DNA from: Actinomycetota bacterium
GTDB taxonomy: Bacteria > Actinomycetota > UBA4738 > HRBIN12
Length of the DNA stretch: 43,227 nucleotides
NCBI GenBank assembly: GCA_005884925.1
Contig: VAYU01000034.1
Span: 1 to 43,227, forward strand
Reading direction: 5' to 3'
Each line of letters starts with the position of its first letter. The first letter of the stretch is position 1. The translations under genes were made by a program, and so were the position numbers. The notes beneath the pieces were generated by a model. That model made no database searches, was not told where the DNA came from, and saw nothing but the letters and a program-made list of their open reading frames with translations. Positions 8,051 through 17,581 of the stretch are shown here, piece by piece.

Positions 8051-8940
8051 TCCGCGACCACCTCTCGGAAGAGCTCAGCGAGCGAGGGGCGGACCGGTCC
8101 GAACGCCGCGACGTCGCCCTCGGCGCGGGCCAGATCCAGGATCCGCTGGGGATCCGCGCCGTCGTTCAGCTCCAGCACGACGGCCCCGTCGACCCGCTCG
8201 GTGAGCGAAACGCCCGGCACGACCTCCCACCATCCGTCCGTGGCCGCGGGAACCTCGATCCGCCAGAGGTTGCGTGCCCGCATCGCTCGGAGCTCGTCGA
8301 TCGACCCGCGCGCGACGATGCGCCCCCGATCGATCAACACCACCTCGTCGCAGAGCCGCTCGACCAGCTCGAGCTGATGGCTCGAGAAGACGACGGGGAC
8401 GCCACGGTCACGCGCCTGCCCGCGGAGCACGTCCGCCAGCACGTCCACGCCAACGGGATCCAGGCCCGAGAACGGTTCGTCGAGGACCAGCACATCGGGC
8501 TCGTGGACGAGCGCGGCAGCAAGCTGGACGCGTTGCTGGTTCCCGAGCGACAGCGTCTCCATCCGATCGTTCGGATCACCGACCACCTCGAGGACCTCGA
8601 GGAGCTCGGTGGCGCGGCTGCGCGCCACGCCCTTGGGCGTGCCGCGCAGCCGCGCCAGGTACACGAGCTGCTCGCGCACCCGCATCTTCGGGTAGAGTCC
8701 GCGCTCTTCCGGCATGTAGCCGAAGCGTCGGCGGGTCACGGCGTCGACCGGCCGGCTCCGCCACATGACCGTGCCGGCATCGGCGTGGAGCACCCCGAGC
8801 GCGATCCGCATCGTCGTGGTCTTGCCCGACCCGTTGCGTCCGACGAACCCCACGATCCGACCCTCGGGGACCTCGAAGGAGACGCCGTCGAGCGCGACGA
8901 CATCGTCGAATCGCCGGCGGAGATCGATCAGCTCGAGCAC
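8047..8940 (-). CDS. ABC transporter ATP-binding protein (NatA-like)
   Basis: A 297-residue ATPase that drives the permease encoded next. Walker A is GRNGSGKTT (about 34-42), the signature is LSLGNQQRV, Walker B is VLVLDEPFSGLD, and the H-loop is FSSHQLE. A C-terminal DUF4162-like regulatory extension of about 80 residues is typical of the Nat/drug-export branch. The start is the GTG at 8940, giving the standard MLELIDLRRRF opening. There is no Shine-Dalgarno site, but TATCCT lies ten nt upstream. Confidence 0.93.
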   Translation of the reverse strand: MLELIDLRRRFDDVVALDGVSFEVPEGRIVGFVGRNGSGKTTTMRIALGVLHADAGTVMWRSRPVDAVTRRRFGYMPEERGLYPKMRVREQLVYLARLRGTPKGVARSRATELLEVLEVVGDPNDRMETLSLGNQQRVQLAAALVHEPDVLVLDEPFSGLDPVGVDVLADVLRGQARDRGVPVVFSSHQLELVERLCDEVVLIDRGRIVARGSIDELRAMRARNLWRIEVPAATDGWWEVVPGVSLTERVDGAVVLELNDGADPQRILDLARAEGDVAAFGPVRPSLAELFREVVAE

Positions 8941-8950
8941 GGGCGAGGCC

Positions 8951-8956
8951 AGGATA
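8951..8956 (-). promoter_or_regulatory. Possible -10 hexamer TATCCT for the NatAB-type operon
   Basis: TATCCT on the minus strand ends ten nt before the GTG at 8940. The short distance and the lack of a Shine-Dalgarno site suggest a leaderless or very short leader. Confidence 0.4.
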
Positions 8957-9013
8957 GGCGACGCCCAACGCCGTCTCTGTACGCGGCCCTCGACAAGACC
9001 GGTGGCTGGATCG

Positions 9014-11356
9014 TCAGGCCGCGGTGACCGAGGTCGGCTTGGGCTCGCCGAGCGCCACGCCCAGGACGTCCCGGACGTCGTCGGCCAGGTGGAACCGCAT
9101 CTCCACGCGGACCTGCTCCGGCACGTCGTCCAGGTCGCCTTCGTTCCGCTTCGGCAGGATGACCTCCGTGAGCCCCGCCCGGTGCGCGGCGAGCACCTTC
9201 TGCTTCACGCCGCCGATCGGCAGGACCCGCCCTTGCAGGGTGACCTCGCCGGTCATCCCGACTGCCGGCCTAACCGTCTCGCCGGTGAGCAGCGAGACCA
9301 GCGCGGTCGTCATCGTCACCCCGGCGCTCGGTCCGTCCTTCGGGACCGCACCCGCCGGGACGTGCACGTGGAACCGGCCGGTGAGCCGGCCCGGATCGAT
9401 CCCGAGCTCCGCCGCGTGCGACCGGACGAACGACAGGGCGATCTGCGCCGACTCCTTCATCACGTCGCCGAGCTGCCCGGTCAGGGTCAGCCCCTCGCCC
9501 TCGTCCTCGCGCGTGGCCTCGATGAACAGGACGTCCCCACCCGTGCCGGTCACGGCGAGGCCCGTCGCGACGCCCGGAACCGAGGTCCGTTCCGCCATCT
9601 CCTCGAACGAGAAGCGCTGGCGGCCCAGGTAGCCGCGCACATCGTCGCGATCGACGACGACCGGGGCCACCGCATCCCGCGCGGCCAGCTTGGTCGCGAC
9701 CTTGCGGAAGGTCTTGCCGAGCTCCCGTTCGAGGTTGCGCACGCCCGCTTCGCGCGTGTAGGACGCGACGATCTCGCGGAGCGCGTCATCCGTGACGGTC
9801 ACCTCGTCCTCGCGGAGGCCGTTGCGCTCGATCTGCCGCGGCATCAGGTGATGCCGCGCGATCGCGACCTTCTCGTCCTCGGTGTAGCCGTCGAGCCGAA
9901 GGACCTCCATGCGGTCGAGCAACGGCCCGGGGATCGTCTCGGCGACGTTGCCCGTCGCCACGAACAGCACCTCGGACAGGTCGAGATCGACATCGAGGTA
10001 GTGGTCACGGAAGGTGTGGTTCTGCGCCGGGTCGAGGACCTCCAGCAGCGCCGACGACGGGTCGCCGCGCCAGTCGGCGCCGACCTTGTCGATCTCGTCG
10101 AGCATCATCACCGGGTTCTTCGTCCCGGCGTCCTTCAGGGCGCGCACGATCCGTCCCGGCAGCGCGCCGACGTACGTCCGGCGGTGACCGCGGATCTCGG
10201 CCTCGTCGTGCACGCCTCCCAGGGAGACGCGGACGAACTTCCGTCCGAGGGCGCGCGCGACCGACTCGCCCAGCGAGGTCTTCCCGACGCCGGGGGGTCC
10301 GATCAGCGTGAGGATCGCGCCGGATCCGCGGCCGCCCTCCTCGGAGAGCCCGCGCTCCGCGCGGAGCTTGCGGACCGCCAGGTACTCGACGATCCGGTCC
10401 TTCACATCGCCGAGGCCCTCGTGATCCTCATCGAGGATCCGGCGAGCATCGGTGATGTCCAGGTTGTCCTCGGTGCGCACGTTCCACGGCAGCTCCGTCA
10501 TCCAATCGAGATAGGTTCGGATCCAGCCGTACTCGGGCGACTGCTCGGACGTGCGCTCGAGCCGGCCGAGCTCCCGCTCGGCCTGCTCGCGGACGCCGTC
10601 CGGCATCCCGGACTCCGTGATCTTGACGCGGAGCGTCTCGATCACGTCCTCAGAACCGTCCTCCCCGAGCTCCTTGCGGATCGCGGCCAACTGCTCCCGC
10701 AGGATCGCTTCCCGCTGACGCTGTTCGAGGCTGTCCGACACCTCGTCGCGGATCTTCTCCTTCACCTGTACCTCGGCGAGGGTGTCCTTCGCCCACCCGA
10801 GGACGAGCTCCAACCTGCGCTCGACATCGACCGTCTCCAGCACCTCGACCTTCCGCTCGAAGGAGAGGTCCGGTGAGTAGCCGGCGATGTCCGCGATCTG
10901 TCCGGGATCCGACAGCCCGCGCAGGAACTCGGCAACCGCGGGGACCCCGCGAGCTTCGACGATGCTCTCGATCGTCGCGCGGTACTCGCGGGCGAGCGTC
11001 TCCGCCCGTTCGGATGCCGGCTGATCCGCGATCGGCTCCAGCTGGACCCAGGTCGCCTCGCCGGTGCCGGCCACGCCGACACCGATCGATGCACGGCCGA
11101 GCCCCCGGATCACCAGAGCCTCCGTGCCACCGCGGATCCGTCCGAGATCCTCGATCTTCGCGATGGTCCCGACCCGTGCGTACCGTCCCTCCAGTCGAGG
11201 GACCAGGACGAGCAGGCGGTCATCGTCCGAGCCGGCGGCGTCGACGGCCGCCCGAGCCTCCGGCGACTCGAGGGTGAGCGTCACCACCATCCCCGGGAGA
11301 ACGACCCCGGTCGTGAGCGGAAGTAGCGGGAGTGCGAGCGTGTCGAGATCCGACAT
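9014..11356 (-). CDS. lon: ATP-dependent protease La (Lon)
   Basis: A 780-residue Lon that degrades misfolded and short-lived regulatory proteins in the cytosol. Order of parts: N-terminal substrate-binding domain (about 1-200), coiled-coil linker, AAA+ module with Walker [10 protein letters not shown] (353-361) and Walker [10 protein letters not shown], then the S16 protease domain with the catalytic serine in PKDGPSAGV and the lysine in [14 protein letters not shown]. The ATG at 11356 is chosen because [14 protein letters not shown] begins the N-domain and AAAGGAA lies eight nt upstream; in-frame codons further upstream are poorly supported. The length matches the usual 770-810. Its upstream region is shared with the divergent ABC exporter and contains a GC-rich dyad. 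Confidence 0.97.
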   Translation of the reverse strand: MSDLDTLALPLLPLTTGVVLPGMVVTLTLESPEARAAVDAAGSDDDRLLVLVPRLEGRYARVGTIAKIEDLGRIRGGTEALVIRGLGRASIGVGVAGTGEATWVQLEPIADQPASERAETLAREYRATIESIVEARGVPAVAEFLRGLSDPGQIADIAGYSPDLSFERKVEVLETVDVERRLELVLGWAKDTLAEVQVKEKIRDEVSDSLEQRQREAILREQLAAIRKELGEDGSEDVIETLRVKITESGMPDGVREQAERELGRLERTSEQSPEYGWIRTYLDWMTELPWNVRTEDNLDITDARRILDEDHEGLGDVKDRIVEYLAVRKLRAERGLSEEGGRGSGAILTLIGPPGVGKTSLGESVARALGRKFVRVSLGGVHDEAEIRGHRRTYVGALPGRIVRALKDAGTKNPVMMLDEIDKVGADWRGDPSSALLEVLDPAQNHTFRDHYLDVDLDLSEVLFVATGNVAETIPGPLLDRMEVLRLDGYTEDEKVAIARHHLMPRQIERNGLREDEVTVTDDALREIVASYTREAGVRNLERELGKTFRKVATKLAARDAVAPVVVDRDDVRGYLGRQRFSFEEMAERTSVPGVATGLAVTGTGGDVLFIEATREDEGEGLTLTGQLGDVMKESAQIALSFVRSHAAELGIDPGRLTGRFHVHVPAGAVPKDGPSAGVTMTTALVSLLTGETVRPAVGMTGEVTLQGRVLPIGGVKQKVLAAHRAGLTEVILPKRNEGDLDDVPEQVRVEMRFHLADDVRDVLGVALGEPKPTSVTAA

Positions 11357-11409
11357 CGGGATGATTCCTTTCCGATCGAATGTTTGCACCTGCGGAAACG
11401 CGACCGGCC

Positions 11410-11428
11410 CCCGCGGCATTCCCGCGGG
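11410..11428. repeat. Perfect 7-bp inverted repeat upstream of lon
   Basis: CCCGCGG-CATTC-CCGCGGG lies 54 nt upstream of the lon ATG, in the region between lon and the divergent ABC ATPase. It could be a protein-binding site or a hairpin in the lon leader. It does not match the HspR (HAIR) or CIRCE heat-shock operators I know. Confidence 0.5.
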
Positions 11429-11523
11429 AAGCATGATTACGCCGTTACAGCGATGTCACCATCCTTCACCGTCTGTTCGATTGCGCTACTTCGATCCCGG
11501 CTGTCGTTGTCGGCATGAGCCCG

Positions 11524-11529
11524 TATGGT
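11524..11529 (+). promoter_or_regulatory. Possible -10 hexamer TATGGT for the DrrAB-like operon
   Basis: TATGGT ends six nt before the ATG at 11536, with no Shine-Dalgarno site. The placement suits a leaderless transcript and favours 11536 over the upstream in-frame ATG at 11515. Confidence 0.5.
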
Positions 11530-11535
11530 GTCCGG

Positions 11536-12552
11536 ATGGCGGGAGCGATCGTCGCCGAAGGGCTGCGCAAGAACTTCGGCACCGTGGAAGCGTTGCGCGG
11601 CATCGATCTCGACGTCGCCTCGGGGACCGTGTTCGGCTTCCTCGGGCCCAACGGCGCGGGGAAGACCACCGCCGTCCGTATCTTCACGACGCTCTTGCTC
11701 CCCGACGGAGGCAGGGCAGAGGTGGTCGGGCTCGACGTCGTCCGCGACGCGGAGGCCCTCCGCGCCCGGATCGGACTGGCCGGCCAGTCCGCCGCCGTCG
11801 ACGAGAACCTGACCGGGCTCGAGAACATCCAGATGGTCGGACGCCTGTACCACTTGCCCGCGGCCGAGGCTCGGCGCCGCGCCGGGGAGATCCTCGAACG
11901 CTTCGGGCTGGCGGAGGCTGCCGACCGCCAGGCCAAGACCTACTCCGGCGGCATGCGACGCCGCTTGGACGTCGCGGCCAGCCTCGTCGCGAGACCCGAC
12001 GTGCTGTTCCTGGACGAGCCGACCACCGGCCTCGACCCACGGAGCCGGATGGATCTGTGGGCCATGATCCGCGAGCTCGTCCAGGAGGGGAAGACGATCC
12101 TGCTCACCACCCAGTACCTGGAGGAAGCGGACAACCTCGCGGACCGGGTCGCCGTCGTCGACCTCGGCTCGATCATCGCGGAAGGCACCGCCGACGAGCT
12201 CAAGGACCAGATCGGTGGCGAGGTCCTCGAGCTCCACGTGAAGGACCCCGCCCAGATCGGCCAGGTGGCTCAGGCCCTCTCCGGCGTCGGGACCGGTGAG
12301 CCCTCCATCGACGCCGAGGCGGGGAAGATCCGGATCCCGGCCGGGTCCGACGGGCCCGTCGCTTTGCTCGACAGCGTCCGACGGCTCGACGACATGAAGC
12401 TGGCGCTGGAGGACATCGCGCTGCACCGTCCGACGCTCGACGACGTGTTCCTCTCGCTCACCGGGCACGCGGCCGAACAGGACCAGCAGGAGGAGGCGGG
12501 CTCCGGTCGCCGCACGCGGGGCAGACGGCGGGGCCGGGGGAGGGACGGATGA
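11536..12552 (+). CDS. DrrA-like ABC exporter ATP-binding protein
   Basis: A 338-residue ATPase of the daunorubicin-resistance (DrrA) type. Walker A is GPNGAGKTT, the signature is YSGGMRRRL, Walker B is VLFLDEPTTGLD, the switch is TTQYLEEAD, and a C-terminal DUF4162-like domain ends with the family's PTLDDVFLSLTG. An Arg-rich tail (about 20 residues after AEQDQQEEAG) is an add-on of unknown role. With the permease encoded next it should export drugs or lipids. The start is set at 11536 (MAGAIVAEGL) because of the TATGGT six nt upstream; an in-frame ATG at 11515 would add seven residues. The stop overlaps the permease ATG by four nt. Confidence 0.93.
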   Translation: MAGAIVAEGLRKNFGTVEALRGIDLDVASGTVFGFLGPNGAGKTTAVRIFTTLLLPDGGRAEVVGLDVVRDAEALRARIGLAGQSAAVDENLTGLENIQMVGRLYHLPAAEARRRAGEILERFGLAEAADRQAKTYSGGMRRRLDVAASLVARPDVLFLDEPTTGLDPRSRMDLWAMIRELVQEGKTILLTTQYLEEADNLADRVAVVDLGSIIAEGTADELKDQIGGEVLELHVKDPAQIGQVAQALSGVGTGEPSIDAEAGKIRIPAGSDGPVALLDSVRRLDDMKLALEDIALHRPTLDDVFLSLTGHAAEQDQQEEAGSGRRTRGRRRGRGRDG

Positions 12553-13406
12553 GCACCGCGGTCTCGACGCCAGCCGGTGTGCAGGTGGCCAGCCGGATCC
12601 GCTATGCCTTCGCCGACGGCATGGTGGTGATGCGCCGGAACCTGCTGCAGATCTCCCGGATCCCCACGGTCCTGATCCTCGAGCTGGTCCAGCCGATCAT
12701 GTTCGTGCTGCTCTTCCGGTTCGTGTTCGCGGGCAACATCACCAACCTCCCGCCCGGGCTTACGTACGTGCTGTACCTGATGCCCGGCATCTTCACCCAG
12801 AACGCCATCTTCGGTTCCACGACGACCGCGATCGGTCTTGCCGAGGACATGAAGAAGGGGCTGGTGGACCGGTTCCGTTCCCTGCCCATGGCGCGGTCGG
12901 CCGTGCTCGTCGGCCGGACCACATCCGATCTGGCGAAGAACCTGATCCTGGTCCTGCTCGTGATCGGGGTGGGATACCTCGTCGGCTTCAAGTTCCAGAA
13001 CGGGCCCGTTGGCGCGGTCGCGATGATCCTCCTCGTCCTCGCGGTCGGCTTCGTGTTCTCATGGATCTCCGCAACGGTCGGCCTCGCGATCAAGGAGGTC
13101 GAGGGCGTGCAGGCGGCGATGTTCACCGGGATCTTCCCCATCGTGTTCATCAGCTCGGCCCTCGTGCCGGTCCAGGGGATGGTCTCGTGGATCCAACCCA
13201 TCGCCGAACGGAACCCGGTGACGATCTGGGCGAACTGCGCCCGGGTGCTGGCACTGGGCAACGTCGCCCTCCCCACCGACCGGACGACGCACACCATCCC
13301 CACCACCAGCCTCGAGGGACTCCTCGCATGGTCGGCGATCTGGATCCTGGGACTCCTGATCGTGTTCGTGCCCGTGTCGATCCGCATGTACCGCAGGCTC
13401 ACCTGA
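12549..13406 (+). CDS. DrrB-like ABC-2 exporter permease
   Basis: A 285-residue polytopic membrane protein with six predicted helices, fitting the ABC-2 permeases paired with DrrA. The family block is seen in FGSTTTAIGLAEDMKKGLVD followed by RFRSLPMARSAVLVGR. The ATG overlaps the upstream ATPase stop (ATGA), so the two subunits are coupled. Near its 3' end is PIAERNPVTIWANCARVLALG, the conserved C-terminal block of the family. Substrate unknown; the neighbouring DHA2 exporter suggests a multidrug or metabolite-export locus. Confidence 0.93.
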   Translation: MSTAVSTPAGVQVASRIRYAFADGMVVMRRNLLQISRIPTVLILELVQPIMFVLLFRFVFAGNITNLPPGLTYVLYLMPGIFTQNAIFGSTTTAIGLAEDMKKGLVDRFRSLPMARSAVLVGRTTSDLAKNLILVLLVIGVGYLVGFKFQNGPVGAVAMILLVLAVGFVFSWISATVGLAIKEVEGVQAAMFTGIFPIVFISSALVPVQGMVSWIQPIAERNPVTIWANCARVLALGNVALPTDRTTHTIPTTSLEGLLAWSAIWILGLLIVFVPVSIRMYRRLT

Positions 13407-13426
13407 GAACGCACCGGAAGGGGGAA

Positions 13427-13449
13427 CAACCCCGGCGATCCGGGGGTTG
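13427..13449 (+). terminator. GC-rich hairpin after the ABC operon
   Basis: CAACCCCGG-CGAT-CCGGGGGTTG forms a nine-pair stem with one bulged G, between the permease stop and the DHA2 exporter start. There is no T-run after it, so it is at best a weak intrinsic terminator. It could also be a leader structure for the exporter gene. Confidence 0.4.
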
Positions 13450-13497
13450 CTGACTGCATCGTTCGCCGGCCCGCGGCGGAGAAGAAGGAGGATATGC

Positions 13498-15081
13498 ATG
13501 CTCGGCTTCGAAGGCGAGAACGCCCGAGAGAAGGTCATCGTCCTGTTGACGATGTGCTTCGCGCTCGCGATGGCGATGCTCGACAACACCGTGGTCAACG
13601 TGGCGCTGCCCAGCATCCAGAAGCATCTGGGCGCCGGGTTCAGCGAGCTCCAATGGGTGGTCGACGGGTACGTCCTCGCGTTCGCCTCCCTGTTGCTCAC
13701 CGGCGGGATCATCGGCGACCGTTACGGGCGGAAGAAGATGTTCCTGGCGGGCGTCGGCGTCTTCACGGTGTTCTCGTTCCTGTGCGGTGTGTCGCAGAAC
13801 CCGAGCCAGCTGATCGCTTTCCGCGCGCTGCAGGGGGTGGGCGGCGCCCTCCTGATCCCGGGCACCCTCTCCATCCTGACGGTGACCTTCCCGGTGAACG
13901 AGCGCGCGAAGGCGCTCGGGATCTGGGCCGGCGTGTCGGGGATCGCGCTGGCCTTGGGCCCGACGCTCGGCGGTTACATGGTCGAGCATCTGGGCTGGCA
14001 GTCCGTGTTCTTCCTCAACGTCCCGATCGGGATCGCCGCCTTGATCGTCGCGGTCCGGACGGTCACGGAGTCGGTCTCGGAGGTGGAACGGCAGCTCGAC
14101 GTGTGGGGTCTCGTGCTGGGCACCGCGGCGCTGTTCTTCGTCACCTACGGGTTGATCGAGGCCAACCAGCTCGGGTGGGCCAGCGCGCGGATCGTCGGGT
14201 CGTTCGTCCTGTTCGCCGTCTTCCTGGTCGCGTTCCTGCGGTGGGAGCTACGGAACCCGCACGCCATGATGCCGATGCGCTACTTCCGGATCCCGGCCTT
14301 CTCGGCCGGCAACGCCGTGGCGTTCAGCATAGGGCTCGGGATGTTCGCGACGTTCTTCTTCCTCACGATCTACATGCAAACGATCCACGCCTACTCGCCC
14401 TTCCGGGCGGGCGCCGCGTTCCTGCCGTTGACCCTCGCGATCATCGTGACCGCACCGAACGCCGGGCGGTACGCCTCCGAACACGGATCGCGCGCGCCCA
14501 TGACCTACGGGTTGATCCTCACCGGAACCGGCCTCTTCCTCCTCGGCCTGCTGCTCACGCCCACGACGTCGTACTGGGTCATGTTCCCGATCTACCTGAT
14601 GATGGGCCACGGGATGGGCGCCACCATGGCGCCGATGACGGCAGCCGTCATGAACTCGGTCGGGCCGCAGCGCGCGGGGCTCGGTTCGGCGATGACCAAT
14701 ACGAGCCGCGAGGTGGGAGGTGTGCTCGGTATCGCGCTCCTCGGCGCCATCTTGACCACTGAACTGAAGAACGCGTTCGCGCCCGCCGTCGCGGGACTGG
14801 GGCTGAACGCCCAGCAGCTCAGCGTGATCAACGATGCGGCCAAGCACGGCAGCCTCGTCACGACGGGGATCGGGCTGTCGTCCGGTCAGGCCTCCACGCT
14901 CCAACAGGCGTTCGACGACGCCTTCATGAAGGGGTTCCACCCGGCCCTGGTGTTCGCCGGCGCCATCGTCCTGTTCGCCGCGGTGCTCGCCAACCGGCTG
15001 ATCCCGGGGCGCGAGACGGTCGCGGAGGCGCATGCTGCGGCCGCGGCAGATCACGCGGAGGCCGTCCCCGTCGAGATGTGA
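13498..15081 (+). CDS. DHA2-family MFS multidrug transporter (EmrB/QacA type)
   Basis: A 527-residue, 14-helix proton/drug antiporter of the inner membrane. Motif D1 is seen near the N-terminus (MLDNTVVNVALPSI), motif A as GGIIGDRYGRKKMF, and the family's motif C in ALGPTLGGYMVEHLGWQSVF. The start is the ATG at 13498 because AGGAGG lies six nt upstream (13486-13491), the strongest ribosome binding site in this part of the window; in-frame codons before it encode an Arg-run. It follows the DrrAB-like operon on the same strand after about 90 nt, which makes a joint efflux locus likely. Confidence 0.94.
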   Translation: MLGFEGENAREKVIVLLTMCFALAMAMLDNTVVNVALPSIQKHLGAGFSELQWVVDGYVLAFASLLLTGGIIGDRYGRKKMFLAGVGVFTVFSFLCGVSQNPSQLIAFRALQGVGGALLIPGTLSILTVTFPVNERAKALGIWAGVSGIALALGPTLGGYMVEHLGWQSVFFLNVPIGIAALIVAVRTVTESVSEVERQLDVWGLVLGTAALFFVTYGLIEANQLGWASARIVGSFVLFAVFLVAFLRWELRNPHAMMPMRYFRIPAFSAGNAVAFSIGLGMFATFFFLTIYMQTIHAYSPFRAGAAFLPLTLAIIVTAPNAGRYASEHGSRAPMTYGLILTGTGLFLLGLLLTPTTSYWVMFPIYLMMGHGMGATMAPMTAAVMNSVGPQRAGLGSAMTNTSREVGGVLGIALLGAILTTELKNAFAPAVAGLGLNAQQLSVINDAAKHGSLVTTGIGLSSGQASTLQQAFDDAFMKGFHPALVFAGAIVLFAAVLANRLIPGRETVAEAHAAAAADHAEAVPVEM

Positions 15082-15099
15082 CGCGCGCGTTGCCCCGGC

Positions 15100-15576
15100 T
15101 CAGCTTCCGGGCTTGAAGACCATGTCCGCGACGACCAGGATCAGGACGACCAGATCGACGCGCGATACCGCGAGGATGCGCCTGATCCGACGTTGGATCT
15201 CGGGATCGGACGGGTCGCGCTCCGCCCCGAGCTTCCCCAGCCGCTCGGACTCGGGACCAAGGAAGCCCGCACCGGTGGCGATCGTGATCGCGATGCCGCC
15301 GAGGCCGAGCAAGACCCACGTATCGGTGAAGTTCCACGAGCTGGCCGCGACGATCCATATCCCGGATACCAGCACGGCGATCGCGGCAGGCGTGATCAGC
15401 CGCTTCCCCAGATCGCCGATGTCCTTGGCGGTGGCAGCCAGGCGCGCGGGGTCACCCTCCCCCATCACCTTCGTCGCCAGGACCTGCGCGTAGATCGCGC
15501 TCCCCACCCATGTGGTGGCCGCGAGGATATGGAAGAACTTCAGCGTGTCGTAGTACCCGGTCGAGATGGCCAGCAT
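15100..15576 (-). CDS. DUF2269-like integral membrane protein
   Basis: A 158-residue protein with four predicted membrane helices. The N-terminal segment [20 protein letters not shown] resembles the DUF2269/CopD-like families, with a conserved His in the first helix and further helices at [37 protein letters not shown] and [15 protein letters not shown]. Role unknown; relatives are small membrane proteins sometimes linked to haem or redox. AAAGG precedes the ATG at 15576. It converges with the DHA2 exporter, 18 nt from its stop. Confidence 0.75.
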   Translation of the reverse strand: MLAISTGYYDTLKFFHILAATTWVGSAIYAQVLATKVMGEGDPARLAATAKDIGDLGKRLITPAAIAVLVSGIWIVAASSWNFTDTWVLLGLGGIAITIATGAGFLGPESERLGKLGAERDPSDPEIQRRIRRILAVSRVDLVVLILVVADMVFKPGS

Positions 15577-15634
15577 CGCTCGCCTTTCGGCGTTCGCGGT
15601 ATCTCAGCGCACATCCCCGGGCGGGGCAAGCGGC

Positions 15635-16933
15635 CTACGCGGTCGGGTGGCGGGCGTCGTAGCGCCAGAACCCGGGTGCGAACCAGCGGAGCAGGCCGAT
15701 CCCGACGATCGTCAGGAGCCCACTCGACACGATCGAGATCGCCGGGGTCGTCAGGGTCGCGACCGCGCCGGACTCGAAGTCGCCGAGTGCCGGTCCGGTC
15801 GCCCAGACCGCCATGCCGATCCCCTCCAGTCGCCCCCGGTAGCGGTCCTCGACCGCCGCTTGGATGATGGAGATGCGGAAGATGCCGCTCACCAAGTCGC
15901 CGGCACCGGCGATCGCCAGCATCAGCAACGACAGCCAGAGCACGTGCGAGAGCCCGAAGACGACGATCGCCCCACCCCACACGACGATCGAGAGCATGAT
16001 CGCCTTGCCCTGCCGACGAACGTCCTTCGCTCGGCCGGAGAGCAGCGTCGCCACGAACGCACCCGCTGCCGGGGCGGCGTAGAGGAACCCGAGGTATTGC
16101 GCCGGGTGGCCCGCACTGAGCTTGAAGGCGATCCCGGGCAAGAGGGCCATCGGGAACTCGAAGATCATCGCGTTCAGGTCCGCGAGGAACACCGACTGGA
16201 CGTTCCGCTTGCCCCGGAGGAATCGGAAGCCGTCCTTGACGGCGGCCCAGCTGACCTCGTTGTCCTCGTGCGCGGGCGGGGACGGGCGCATGAGTCGGAT
16301 CGCAAGGATCACCACCACGAACGTCGCGACGTCGAAGAGATAGACGCCGGCCGGCTTGATAGTCACCAGCAGGAAACCCGCCGCGACCGGCCCGAGCATC
16401 CCCGCGAAGGTGGCGAATCCGGCATCGAGCGCGTTGGACGACGGCAGCAGCTCCTCGTCGAGGAGCCGGGCCGGCCAGGTGTCCAGCGCGGGACGGTTGA
16501 ACGTGTAGAGACCCGCCGCCAGGAACGTGAACACGTACATCGGCCACAAGAGAGGGTTCGGGAGGAAGGCGTTGATCGCCATCAACCCTGACATCACAGC
16601 CAGCAGAGCGTGGGTGACCGTGACCAACCGGCGGCGCTCGACCGCGTCGGCGACCGTGCCGCCGATGATCGGGAAGACGAAGACGGGGATGAGTGCCGCG
16701 AGGCCGAGCAACCCGACCGCGAAGTTCGACCCGGTGATCTTGAAGACCTGGAACGGGATCGCGACCGCGACGATCTCGTCGCCGAAGTTCGACACGCTGT
16801 GCCCGAAGAAGAGCAGCCGGAAGTCGCGCGAGACCTTGAGCGGCGTCAGGTCCATCAGATGGGCGCGCGCGCGTTGCAAGACGCCGACATGCGGCGGCGG
16901 ATCGGGGCGCGGGGTCATGGGGACATGGTCCAC
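15635..16933 (-). CDS. MFS transporter (EntS/MdtG-like, 12 helices)
   Basis: A 432-residue major facilitator. [20 protein letters not shown] is the usual first helix of the EntS-like branch, and [17 protein letters not shown] is motif A. The middle loop is [20 protein letters not shown]. This branch often exports siderophores or macrolides; the substrate is unknown. The start is placed at GTG 16933 because a TACGGT hexamer lies eight nt upstream (leaderless pattern); ATG 16918 is an alternative. A perfect dyad (16932-16946) covers the start and the -10, so repression at the promoter is plausible. Confidence 0.9.
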   Translation of the reverse strand: MDHVPMTPRPDPPPHVGVLQRARAHLMDLTPLKVSRDFRLLFFGHSVSNFGDEIVAVAIPFQVFKITGSNFAVGLLGLAALIPVFVFPIIGGTVADAVERRRLVTVTHALLAVMSGLMAINAFLPNPLLWPMYVFTFLAAGLYTFNRPALDTWPARLLDEELLPSSNALDAGFATFAGMLGPVAAGFLLVTIKPAGVYLFDVATFVVVILAIRLMRPSPPAHEDNEVSWAAVKDGFRFLRGKRNVQSVFLADLNAMIFEFPMALLPGIAFKLSAGHPAQYLGFLYAAPAAGAFVATLLSGRAKDVRRQGKAIMLSIVVWGGAIVVFGLSHVLWLSLLMLAIAGAGDLVSGIFRISIIQAAVEDRYRGRLEGIGMAVWATGPALGDFESGAVATLTTPAISIVSSGLLTIVGIGLLRWFAPGFWRYDARHPTA

Positions 16934-16946
16934 GGTCGAGGACCGT
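16932..16946. promoter_or_regulatory. Dyad overlapping the MFS promoter and start
   Basis: ACGGTC-GAG-GACCGT is a perfect 6-bp inverted repeat whose right arm coincides with the TACGGT -10 candidate (16942-16947, minus strand). Its left arm touches the GTG start. The position fits a repressor operator. The next gene, on the other strand, starts about 85 nt away. Confidence 0.45.
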
Positions 16947-16947
16947 A
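16942..16947 (-). promoter_or_regulatory. Possible -10 hexamer TACGGT for the MFS gene
   Basis: TACGGT on the minus strand is eight nt upstream of GTG 16933, with no Shine-Dalgarno site in between. Confidence 0.45.
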
Positions 16948-17029
16948 GCACCGAGCCCGAGGCGATCAGCCGGCGACATCGGGCGGAACCGCTCGAAGCG
17001 AGCTGACCCCACATGTCAGACTGTGTCCC

Positions 17030-17559
17030 GTGCCGTACCAGGTCATGGCTCAGCGCTGGCACGACTTCTACATGCTCGCCGGGACGGCGGCAGCGACGCT
17101 CGTCGGCCTGCTCTTCGTGGGCCTTTCGTTGCACCTCCGAGCGGTCCTGTCCCGCTCGGAGGTCCGGAGCCTGGCGCGAGTGACGCTGGCGAACTTCGGC
17201 CTGATCCTGTTCGTGTCCCTGTTCATGGTGATCCCGCAAGGGCCATCGGCGACCAGCCCCGACCTCATCGGTTCAGGGATCTTCAGCCTCGCCGTGGTCG
17301 CGCCGAGCCTCGTCGCCGCGGGCCGCAGTCGGACGCGGACGCTGCGCCGTACCAGCTCGCATCGCGGTTCGGTACGAGTGCCCTCGGCTACGTGGCCGTG
17401 ACGGTTGCGGGCGTGTTCCTCGGGAGGGGATCCGAAGCGGCGGCGTTCAACTGGTTGGTTGTGGTCACCATCATCCTGTTGGTCGTTTCGCTGCGCAACA
17501 GTTGGGACCTCCTGGTGAGTGTCGGCGCTGCCACGCTCGAAGACCACCGAGATCCTTGA
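17030..17559 (+). pseudogene. Frameshifted small membrane protein gene
   Basis: Two reading frames carry successive parts of one membrane protein. The first, from GTG 17030 (VPYQVMAQRWHDFYMLAG), encodes several helices and stays family-like to RSRTRTLR near 17347. The second continues from about 17350 as YQLASRFGTSALGYVAVTVA and ends with VVSLRNSWDLLVSVGAATLE before a TGA at 17557-17559. A single-base loss around 17345-17350 explains the break. The joined product is about 175 residues and resembles an uncharacterised actinobacterial membrane family. It may be a real pseudogene, an assembly error, or, less likely, a recoding site. A CAGACT seven nt before the GTG resembles a weak -10. Confidence 0.7.
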
Positions 17560-17581
17560 ACGGTCGAGGCCTCCTGCGCGA

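Noticed and set aside
8765-10876. Open frame antisense to lon
   Set aside because: Shadow of the strongly conserved Lon frame; no domain seen.
13427-13449. Strong intrinsic terminator after the DrrAB-like operon
   Set aside because: The stem is good but no T-run follows, so it is listed only as a weak candidate.
17345-17350. Programmed frameshift in the small membrane protein
   Set aside because: No slippery heptamer or following structure was evident; a one-base loss is the simpler explanation.
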